Shown piece by piece: positions 36,301 through 43,264 of a stretch of DNA of 64,000 nucleotides (position 1 is the stretch's first letter; each line of letters opens with the position of its first letter). The position numbers and the translations under genes are program-made. A model generated the notes under the pieces. The model searched no databases. It saw only the letters and a list, made by a program, of their open reading frames with translations, and was not told the origin of the DNA. Source of the DNA: Flectonema sp. DT1601 (Eukaryota > Euglenozoa > Diplonemea > Diplonemida > Diplonemidae); assembly GCA_964019425.1 (NCBI GenBank), contig OZ025805.1, positions 720,001 through 784,000 on the forward strand. The letters are read 5' to 3'.

Positions 36301-38117
36301 ACATCTGGACACGTCACATCGGTTCACCTTTAGCACCAACAAAAGCTTTATTTTGTGAATGCACCAGAATCGCCAGACAGTGCTCATATGTTCTGTTCCA
36401 GACGAGGAACCTCCCCACGTGGCATTCAAGACCACTAATGCGCAGCATTAAAGAAGAACCTGCCACTGCAAGTTTTATAAAAGATGGTAAAGAAATCTTC
36501 CCTGTGGAAGAAGTCAAAATCCACAAAGTAACAAAACTGAAAACGATCGAAAAGCTCACCATTGAAAGATCGTGGCTTGAGAAATGTTTTATCTGGCAAA
36601 CTTGTTACGCATCGGCTCTTTCTATTCTACTTATTGCCAATGGTTCTTCCTCCCCGGCCCCTTCTGTTTTGTTAGATGAGGATGAGCTCACTGGACTCTC
36701 CTTGTCATTCTCTTCTATTTCTTCCATCTCTTTCCAGACTCCCCCACCTGAACTCATGTCAACGGGATCGCAAACACTTCTTACTGATTTTGCTATGGTG
36801 ATAAGAACTCAATCTGACATGGGTTCTCAAACCCCCTTGTACAAAAAAAAAGAAGGAAAATTAAGGCTGAAACTTTCCTTGAAATGCCAGATTTTAGAAA
36901 ACGAATTAGAGCAAATGAAAGAACGAATTTTTTATGTTCTATTTTTATTTTACTTTAATGCGATGTCAGCCTCCCTCGAGAAAGACAAGCAGTTACTAAA
37001 TGGATTACCTGTTGAGATCAAAGCTACCAATCAGGATCCATCCTCACTTCCTCCTGCGCCCCCTGTTTTAATTATTGAAAAAGATAGAAAAGAATATGAA
37101 CTTCTGGAAGGAGTAATTCAACGGTTAACAGCAGAACGCGATGAATCGAAGACTTCTCTTTCTGCACTAGTTCGACAATATGACTTAGTGGAAGATTACA
37201 GGAAACGTGAGCTCGCAAATCTGACTCAGAGAGCAGACCTATCGGAAATGGCGCTCTTTAATTACCATCAAAGGTTTGTTCTTCTGTCGAACGAATTGGA
37301 GACCAAATGTAATGAGGAAAGAGAAAGTAAAATAAGACTTTTCTATACTCAACAGGAGGTCGAGAGTTTGCGTGCCGCGCGTCCCCGCATGACCCACTTT
37401 AGTCAACAAGTTTCCCCCCGAACCCCCGTTTTGTATGAATCTGTTGCTATGATGAAGATAGCAAAGAACTACCTCTCGCTCTTTACAACTACGAGTAGTC
37501 TTTTTACTCCTCTTATTAAACCCCTTATCCCTACCCTTAATTATATCACCCCTCTTTGTCCTCTAGCCTCAATTCCTCCGACAATGCCGCGGAGTGAAGC
37601 TCTCGACCGCACGCCGACCAAGATTTTACGACAAGAGAGTCACGTTATCTCCGTTAAAGAGAATACACCTATTGCGAGACAATGGTCCGAGGGTAGGATT
37701 GACTTACTCGAGAATTACTGTCGAGCAGTAGATGACTCTCTCGAAACAAACGAGAAAGCGGCAGAGCTCTCAGAACAACTTTTGGATGCCCAACTTCGCC
37801 TCTCGGAGCTGAATCACCAACGGTGTACAACTCACGCAGAGCAGCTTGAGCAATCCATGATGTTAACGGGACTGGCGAGCGATTTAAATGCTCAACTCGC
37901 CTTGGCACGGTCTCAAATTGCGGCCCTGAAGTTCCAATTAGCTTCATGGGCAGAAGGTTTGAGTCCGCCAGACACAGAAGAACATGAGGAAAATGAAACT
38001 CCGCCGAGAAAGTCTGAGCGTTCAACTCTGAAAAAACGGACCCCTCCATCAAGATATCGTTACAATCGAAGGAGATGTTCTGCTGATGACGTTCACGGTG
38101 ACTCCACCCCCTTGTAA
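33333..38117 (+). CDS. LINE polyprotein, copy 1: RT, CCHC, REL endonuclease, coiled-coil tail
   Basis: An open frame of 1594 residues. Its first codon is GTG and its first ~8 residues are satellite-derived, so this is a truncated gene without a natural start; the first internal Met is about residue 109. Reverse transcriptase: RPIAVGN region near 303, motif A VDLADAF with D371, motif B FQGCVSSPTLFN (429-440) and motif C FADD (D474, D475). CCHC knuckle at 809-825 (C808, C811, H820, C825). Restriction-like endonuclease: RPD with D922, E937 in ILELTC, and KEKKY at 953-957. These parts belong to R2/NeSL/CRE-type LINEs, which nick a target and copy RNA onto it. After about residue 1040 comes a long extension with heptad-like stretches at 1170-1225, 1250-1350 and 1455-1540, and a basic tail (1559-1581). 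No relative of this extension is known to me. All RT and nuclease residues are present. Confidence 0.9.
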   Translation: MELTGFLIFVPYNSTTPTFTPLHPSRLKFRSFGTKWKDIDVSAAEKLQTFTVETENSSKPADQLDKLLKTVYQICSGFFEETKRNLPRKQKSREEVILDQEKLECRLEMKQLRQELRKSGPSIENAVKWKEARTRMKRIFRMYRNLEKKNLFKKLQDKFRQNPFTAIKEELQKEDPQPPSLDIPEEKIIEHFKNNYCDNEKKKTDFTHPSFLPKSDYKTMDDIQFPSFEQFGILLSKKKNKCAPGPNCIPYVVWKKVPTFMEALYKVLKRIFELKAYPDSWGLAFVTMLPKPNSDGKDISKTRPIAVGNCDGKIFNTVIQEAVANHTLSKFNFQKGFRKGVSGCIEHATITSEIFKEVKALRKNLTIVWVDLADAFGSVKHQLIFFALKYFGIHERIIGFYKRYYSSMRVQIRVGEGLTPTIPFEVGVFQGCVSSPTLFNLVFQLLLFSLAVHQQEAYEFNNKSLQLLVAAFADDLQLTTSSKAGAKLLIKSLEQFLSWSRGMKAKPQKCIAHSFVQGKPANPDLKINNVPITNLQEAGEFKYLGRWFEPNAKEQKLRERLTTFTRNFLKKVDAMPLYGSQKAWSVQHLLLSRLTWSLMIHDLSLPFAKKMDKIIKPFLKKWWGFVRSANTVILFTGSKNTVGLRHKRVETLYKQAQSIKLDILRSSQDSDMHGVYNVIMEKSSNWSKKFSASAEWERLIKFFSYRSLAKQSAGLGHRLRDLRTTRPDLLKRFEVEATDELLNSLNKLQVQGQWKEWSKCMINDFTWNKVLREGNPAYISFQLKAVTNTLPSQDNLKRWNITNVDQNCVLCGKVNPTLRHVLTGCPVSLTQGRFTWRHDSVLKRIVIFLEELIIKANKRKENLPPPSQTFLKTGENKPLERISKETGELSLANDWVILDDVGDNRLIVPLEVCHVSSSLRPDIFIYSFFAKRALILELTCPNEDRFETSHVLKEKKYLKLRDSIIANGFDCNIFTIEVGVRGNICMDQLNIWTRHIGSPLAPTKALFCECTRIARQCSYVLFQTRNLPTWHSRPLMRSIKEEPATASFIKDGKEIFPVEEVKIHKVTKLKTIEKLTIERSWLEKCFIWQTCYASALSILLIANGSSSPAPSVLLDEDELTGLSLSFSSISSISFQTPPPELMSTGSQTLLTDFAMVIRTQSDMGSQTPLYKKKEGKLRLKLSLKCQILENELEQMKERIFYVLFLFYFNAMSASLEKDKQLLNGLPVEIKATNQDPSSLPPAPPVLIIEKDRKEYELLEGVIQRLTAERDESKTSLSALVRQYDLVEDYRKRELANLTQRADLSEMALFNYHQRFVLLSNELETKCNEERESKIRLFYTQQEVESLRAARPRMTHFSQQVSPRTPVLYESVAMMKIAKNYLSLFTTTSSLFTPLIKPLIPTLNYITPLCPLASIPPTMPRSEALDRTPTKILRQESHVISVKENTPIARQWSEGRIDLLENYCRAVDDSLETNEKAAELSEQLLDAQLRLSELNHQRCTTHAEQLEQSMMLTGLASDLNAQLALARSQIAALKFQLASWAEGLSPPDTEEHEENETPPRKSERSTLKKRTPPSRYRYNRRRCSADDVHGDSTPL

Positions 38118-38530
38118 TTCTCTTTTTCCTTACTTTCACATCATTTTGTTTATTTAGTTTTTTTAGCTTATTTATTATTTATTGTTCGTTTTTGTTTGTA
38201 TTATTTTATCGATATGTTTATGTCCGTCAGATCATAACGTTAATCAGGTTAATTGTTAATTGTTAATTATAAATGGTCTAAACCCCAATCCAAGTTCCCA
38301 AGGCTTGGCATAGATTTGAGTGACGCCTTACTGGCCTCCTCATCCTCTATGAGTGGTGAGGGGGCCAGCAATGGTTTTTTTTTTTTTTTTTTCTCTTATT
38401 TCTTTTTTTCTTTTTCTTTTACTCTAATATGAAATATTTTTGAACAAAATGTGATTATTAATTTAAAAAAAAAAAAAAAAATAAATAATGTAAATGAATA
38501 ATAAAAAAAAAAAAAAAAAAATTATGCCTT
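33357..38530 (+). mobile_element. LINE with restriction-like endonuclease, copy 1, 5'-truncated
   Basis: The 5' end is cut inside the coding region, 170 codons into the frame of copy 2. The zinc-finger region is missing and the body begins at CGTTCCTTATAAC, fused to satellite. Coding sequence runs to 38117, followed by a 3' region with a strong hairpin (38331-38368), a T-rich run and A-runs at about 38464-38520. I place the 3' end near those A-runs only tentatively, because conserved sequence continues beyond. The same truncation point is present in copy 3, so copies 1 and 3 come from duplication and not from two insertions. Confidence 0.85.
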
Positions 38531-38610
38531 GGGAATACAACCAAAGCCCCAATTAATCGGTCCTTTCTTTTTCCTTCTTGTCAAGTGATCGCTCCACTCG
38601 TCGATCACCA
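38118..38610 (+). other. LINE 3' untranslated region and A/T tracts, copy 1
   Basis: T-rich sequence after the stop, then GATATGTTTATGTCCGTCAG, ATTGTTAATTGTTAATTATAA and CCCAAGGCTTGGC. Next come the hairpin at 38331-38368, a long T-run, and two A-runs near 38464-38480 and 38503-38520. The part from about 38200 onward is much better conserved with the inverted copy (48400-48660) than the coding region just upstream of it. A stem GTGATCG...CGATCAC lies at 38585-38609. Confidence 0.75.
38331..38368 (+). promoter_or_regulatory. Strong hairpin in LINE 3' region, copy 1
   Basis: The arms CTGGCCTCCTCATC and GGTGAGGGGGCCAG pair over 14 positions (two G-T pairs). An inner CTC-TAT-GAG cap sits across a one-base bulge. 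The sequence is identical in copy 2 (48504-48541, inverted) and copy 3 (63392-63429). Position and conservation suggest an RNA structure recognised by the LINE's own reverse transcriptase, as known for 3' ends of many LINEs; this role is inference. Confidence 0.75.
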
Positions 38611-39030
38611 AAACCGATTGTATTTATATCTGTTCTTTTCTCAACGATCGGCTATACCGATCATTTTTTTAAAATAATTGTTTTCTTCTTCTCGACGATC
38701 AGATCAAATTGATCGACCTTTTTTTTTTTTTTTTTTTCCTTTATTCCTTCCATCCCTCCCGCTCCCCTAATTTTAAATAAAAACAAGATCAGCTCAGCTT
38801 GATCGTTAATCTTTTTTTTCTTTTTTAATTTAAACTGATTGTATTTATATCTGTTTATTTTTCTCAACGATCGGCTATACCGATCAACCTTTAAAATAAT
38901 TTCTTCTTCTCGACGATCAGATCCAATTGATCAACCTTTTCTTTTTTTTTCCTCTATTCCTTCCATCCCTCCCGCTCCCCTATTTGTAATAAAAACAAGA
39001 TCAGCTCAGCTTGATCGTTAATTTTTTTTC
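38611..39030 (+). repeat. Duplicated ~220-bp hairpin block, left arm
   Basis: Two tandem copies (from 38611 and 38832) share the same order: GATTGTATTTATATCTGTT, the hairpin GATCGG-CTATA-CCGATC, the stem CGATCA...TGATCG, a T-run, CCTTCCATCCCTCCCGCTCC, and the palindrome-like GATCAGCTCAGCTTGATC. Every element is followed by a T-run. The inverted arm holds the same duplication at about 47830-48270. Confidence 0.85.
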
Positions 39031-39043
39031 TTTCTTTTTTGTT

Positions 39044-39059
39044 GGTCCTAGTCAGGACC
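39044..39059 (+). repeat. Hairpin GGTCCT-AGTC-AGGACC
   Basis: A perfect 6-bp inverted repeat followed by TTAAACTGACTAACC. It corresponds in position and flanking sequence to the GTCCTGGTCAGGAC element plus GCTAAACTGATTG of the hairpin satellite, so it looks like a diverged relative. The inverted arm has the same element near 47785-47802. Confidence 0.75.
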
Positions 39060-39695
39060 TTAAACTGACTAACCGGTCTTAATTTAAATAAGTGTTAACC
39101 TAGTTTCTCTTTTCCTTTTCATTTTCCTTTTAATACTCTCTATCTGGTCTGTTATGTCATATTTCTCAATTAATTTTATCATCCATTTTACTTTTCACTG
39201 TTTCCCATCTACATTTTATTTTCAAATAGTTACGGTCTGTTAAAAAAAAAAAAAGTTTAAATAAGTTAAATCGAACATGTTAACTCAATTCCTCAATTCT
39301 TCCGTCATGGTCATGACATTCTTTTTCGTTTTTCTAATGCACAAGAGATACCATCACTCATGAGATACCAACGCACATACGAGATACCAGCACTCCAGAG
39401 ATACCGACACGCTAGAGATACCAAGTCACTTGAGATACCTCCTTGTAAATTAATTCCCGGTATTTCAAATTTGAATTGATAGTGTCAACTCTGCTTGCTG
39501 CTCTTGTTCATGTGTTGTCTCCTGAAAGTGATCTTAACTCCTATAAAAAGAAAAAAAAAAAAAAAGAAATCAAAAAAGAAGAATTTTCAAACGAAGTTAT
39601 AACAACCCCTACCACCCATTATGATCAATTCCGCTTGTTTTTTTTTTTTTTTTAAAAACAAATAAAACAAATAAAAAAAAAAAATTATAAAAGAT
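39060..39695 (+). other. Conserved spacer with the GAGATACC box array, left arm
   Basis: No gene is visible. The spacer holds pyrimidine-rich stretches, a hairpin GTCATG-GT-CATGAC (39304-39317), the GAGATACC array (39345-39439), and a conserved stretch CCCATTATGATCAATTCCGC ending at 39635, before the hairpin satellite. The same order, inverted and moderately diverged, occupies 47200-47770. Confidence 0.7.
39345..39439 (+). promoter_or_regulatory. Six GAGATACC boxes at ~17-bp period, left arm
   Basis: GAGATACC begins at 39345, 39362, 39381, 39398, 39415 and 39432, giving steps of 17, 19, 17, 17 and 17. The bases between the boxes differ. The inverted arm has the same steps in the same order. 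An array of protein-binding sites is the simplest reading; no known factor is recognised. Confidence 0.7.
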
Positions 39696-41043
39696 CAAAC
39701 AATGTTATCATTGTTTTTTTTTATCGATCGACTCTGTCGACTAATTTCTATTTTCCGTTTTTTTTCTTTAAAAAATAAATAAAAAGAATTTAAAAAAAAA
39801 AAAAAAAAAAAGATTAAACAATGTTATCATTGTTTTTTTATCGATCGACTATGTCGATTACTTTCTATTTTCCGTCCTGGTCAAGACGCTAAACTGATTG
39901 TTTTTTTCAAAATTAATAAAAAAGAATATAAAAAAAAAAAAAAAAAAGAATAAACAATGTTATCATTATTTTTTCTATCGTTCGACTTTGTCGACTAATT
40001 TCTATTTTCCGTTTTTTTTCTTTAAAAATAAATAAAAAGAATTTAAAAAACAAAAAAAGAATAAACAATGTTATCATTTTTTTTTTTATCGATCGACTAT
40101 GTCGATCACTTTCTATTTTCCGTCCTGGTCAAGACGCTAAACTGATTGTTTTTTTTTTCAAAATTAAAAAAGAATATAAAAAAGAAAAAATAAAAAAAAA
40201 AAAAGAATAAACAATGTTATCATTGTTTTTTTTATCGATCGACTCTGTCGACTAATTTCTATTTTCTTTTTTTTCTTTAAAAAATAAATAAAAAGAATTT
40301 AAAAAAAAAAAAAAAAAAAGAAATAAACAATGTTATCATTGTTTTTTTTATCGATCGACTTTGTCGATTACTGTCTACTTTCCGTCCTGGTCAAGACGCT
40401 AAACTGATTTTTTTTTTTTTTTAAAAATTAATAAAAAGAATATAAAAAAAAAAAAAAAAAAAAATGAATAAACAATGTTATCATTGTTTCTTATCGATCG
40501 ACTTTGTCGACTAATTTCTATTTTCCGTCCTGGTCAGGACGCTAAACTGATTGTTTTTTCTTTAAGAAATAAATAAAAAGATAAATAAAAAAAAAAAAAA
40601 AAAAAAGGAATAAACAATGTTATCATTGTTTTTTTTATCGATCGACTATGTCGATTACTTTCTATTTTCCGTCCTGGTCAGGACGCTAAACTGATTGTTT
40701 TTTCTTTAAGAAATAAATAAAAAGTTAAAAAAAAAAAAAAAAAAAAAAAAGGAATAAACAATGTTATCATTGTTTTTTTTTTATCGATCGACTATGTCGA
40801 TTACTTTCTATTTTCTGTCCTGGTCAAGACGCTAAACGGTAGTTTTTTCTTTAAAATAATTAAAAGGATTTAAAAAAAAAAAAAAAAAAAAAAAAGAATA
40901 AACAATGTTATCATTGTTTTTTTTTCTATCGATCGACTATGTCGATTAATTTCTATTTTCCGTCCTGATCGAGACACTAAACTGATTGTTTCCTTTTTTT
41001 TTAAATAATAAATAAAAAAAAAAAATAAAAAAAAAAAAAAAAA
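39696..41043 (+). repeat. Hairpin satellite, block 2 (left arm of inverted repeat)
   Basis: Same A and B monomers as block 1. A/B dimers lie distal to H (39700-40480), and A monomers only lie next to H (about 40480-41000). Two monomers (about 40527 and 40675) contain the perfect hairpin CGTCCTG-GT-CAGGACG; most others read CAAGACG with one mismatch. Confidence 0.9.
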
Positions 41044-41184
41044 AGAGCATCTCCCTGCTATCCCTCATATCCCCACAATAATATTATACCTTTTCATTTT
41101 CTCTTTCCTTTTCTGGTCTTTATTTTTTTTTTTTCCTTTTTCATACAACGTTTTTTTATTTATATATTTTTTTTTTTTTTTTTT
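41044..41184 (+). repeat. H module, left arm
   Basis: Same module as 4653-4803, starting AGAGCATCTCCCTGC and continuing through a T-tract into M without a MULE. Confidence 0.85.
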
Positions 41185-41443
41185 CATGTTTGATTATTTC
41201 CTCTTCATATTTTTTTTCTTTTTTCTTTTCTTTCTTTTTTTTCTTTTTTTTCTCTGCCTCTCTCTTAATTCTGTTCGTTTCTTTGAAACGAAAATTCATT
41301 TGAATATTATTCCTTGGTCAGCAACCATCATTGTCGCCCTTTGGGCCTGTTAAAAAAAATAAAAAATAAAAAGAAAGTTTACATCGGGAATAGGGCAGGA
41401 GCCAAAAGCTCCCAGTCCGTTACTTCCCACTTTATCGAAATTC
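41185..41443 (+). repeat. M module, left arm
   Basis: Complete M module ending GAAATTC at 41443. The neighbour here is AAAGTTTACGTGTGGAGC of the satellite, unlike the ACCGTGTGTGGAACTGG that follows M in the large array. It has the CCTTGGTCAGC variant shared with 4804-5036 and with the inverted copy at 42851. Confidence 0.85.
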
Positions 41444-42673
41444 AAAGTTTACGTGTGGAGCTGGCAGGTTTTTAAAAAATTTGCATGGAGTTGGCAGGTT
41501 TTTTGAAACTTTGTGTGTGGGCCGACGAATTTTGCAAACTTTGCGTGTGGAGCTGGCAGGTTTTTAAAAATTTGCGTGGAGTTGTCAGGTTTTTTGAAAC
41601 TTTGCGTGTGGGCTGACGAATGTTGCAAACTTTGCGTGTGGAGCTGGCAAAATTTGCGTGGAATTGGCAAGTTTTTCGAAAGTTTGTGTGTGGAATTGGC
41701 AGGTTTTTAAAAAAATTGCGTGGAGTTGGCAGGTTTTTTAAAACTTTGTGTGGGCTGACGAATTTTGCAAACTTTGCGTGTAGATGGCAGGTTTTGCAAA
41801 ATTTGCATGGAGTTGGCAGGTTTTTTGAAACTTTGTGTGTGGAACTGGCAGGTTTTTAAAAAATTTGCGTTGAGTTGACAGGTTTTTTGAAACTTTGTGT
41901 GTGGGCTGACGAATGTTGCAAACTTTGTGTGTGGAGCTGGCAGGTTTTTAAAAACTTTGCGTGTGGAGCTGGCAGGTTTTTAAAAAAATTGCGTGGAGTT
42001 GACAGGTTTTTTGAAACTTTGTGTGTGGGCTGACGAATTTTGCAAACTTTGCGTGTGGAGTTGGCAGGTTTTTTGAAACTTTGTGTGTGGAACTGGCAGG
42101 TTTTTAAAAAATTTGCGTGGAGTTGGCAAGTTTTTTGAAAGTTTGCGTGTGGAGCTGGCAGGTTTTTAAAAAAATTGTGTGTGGGCTGACGAATTTTGCA
42201 AACTTTGCGTGTGGAGCTGGCACGTTTTTAAAAAATTTGCGTGGAGTTGAGGTTTTTTGAAACTTTGCGTGTGGGCTGACGAATTTTGCAAACTTTGCGT
42301 GTGGAGCTGGCACGTTTTTAAAAAAATTGCGTGGAGTTGGCAGGTTTTTTGAAACTTTGTGTGTGGAGCTAGCAAGTTTTTAAAAAATTTGCGTGGAATT
42401 GACAGGTTTTTTGAAACTTTGCGTGTGGGCTGACGAATTTTGCAAACTTTGCGTGTGGAGCTGGCAGGTTTTTAAAAATTTTGCGTGGAGTTGGCAGGTT
42501 TTTTGAAACTTTGTGTGTGGGCCGACGAATTTTGCAAACTTTGCGTGTGGAGCTGGCAGGTTTTCGAAAAAATTGCGTGGAGTTGGCAAGTTTTTTAAAA
42601 CTTTGTGTGTGGGCTGACGAATTTTGCAAACTTTGCGTGTGGAGTTGGCAGGTTTTTTGATTTTTTTTTTTTT
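41444..42673 (+). repeat. ~30-bp satellite between the inverted arms
   Basis: Same subunits and order as one 1549-bp higher-order unit of the large array, lacking its first ~57 bases after M. It forms most of the spacer of the large inverted repeat. Confidence 0.88.
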
Positions 42674-42710
42674 CATGTTTGATTATTTCCTCTTCATATT
42701 TTTATTTTTC

Positions 42711-42742
<32 letters not shown>

Positions 42743-42850
42743 CTCTGCCTCTCTCTTAATTCTGTTCGTTTCTTTGAAACGAAAATTCATTTGAATATTA
42801 TTACTTGGTCAGCAACCATCATTGTCGCCCTTTGGGCCTGTTAAAAAAAA
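42674..42850 (+). repeat. M module truncated at the inversion junction
   Basis: Starts CATGTTTGATT and runs to GGGCCTGTTAAAAAAAA, where it stops at 42850 inside the A-run. The rest of the module is missing, and the next base starts an M module in reverse orientation. It has the array-type ACTTGGTCAGC. Confidence 0.88.
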
Positions 42851-43043
42851 GAATTTCGATAAAGTGGGAAGTAACGGACTGGGAGCTTTTGGCTCCTGCC
42901 CTATTCCCGATGTAAACTTTCTTTTTATTTTTATTTTTTTTTAACAGGCCCAAAGGGCGACAATGATGGTTGCTGACCAAGGAATAATATTCAAATGAAT
43001 TTTCGTTTCAAAGAAACGAACAGAATTAAGAGAGAGGCAGAGG

Positions 43044-43074
<31 letters not shown>

Positions 43075-43109
43075 GAAAAAAAAAAATGAAGAGGAAATAA
43101 TCAAACATG
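42851..43109 (-). repeat. M module, inverted (right arm)
   Basis: Begins exactly with GAATTTCGATAAAG, the reverse complement of the M terminus, and is complete to CATG at 43106-43109. It has the CCTTGGTCAGC variant seen next to H in the left arm, so it is the partner of 41185-41443. Confidence 0.9.
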
Positions 43110-43262
43110 AAAAAAAAAAAAAAAAAAAAAATATATATATATAAATAAAAAACGTTGTATGAAAAAGGAAAAAAAAGAAAAAAAAAAGACCAGAAAAGGA
43201 AAGAGAAAATGAAAAGGTATAATATTATTGTGGGGATATGAGGGATAGCAGGGAGATGCTCT
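43110..43262 (-). repeat. H module, inverted (right arm)
   Basis: Reverse complement of 41044-41184, ending GGGAGATGCTCT. It is joined to M by an A-run where the forward copies have a T-tract. Confidence 0.85.
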
Positions 43263-43264
43263 TT

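Noticed and set aside
37669-38139. 156-residue frame antisense to the LINE C-terminus (also 62730-63200)
   Set aside because: It is absent at the matching place in copy 2, where the frame is broken, and has no domain. It is a shadow of the coding strand.
38464-38520. Definite poly-A 3' end of the LINE
   Set aside because: A-runs are everywhere in this DNA, and sequence conserved between the arms continues past this point, so the end cannot be fixed from the window.
39345-39439. CRISPR-like array
   Set aside because: Repeats are 8 bases and spacers 9-11, far below CRISPR sizes, and the setting is eukaryotic with no cas genes.
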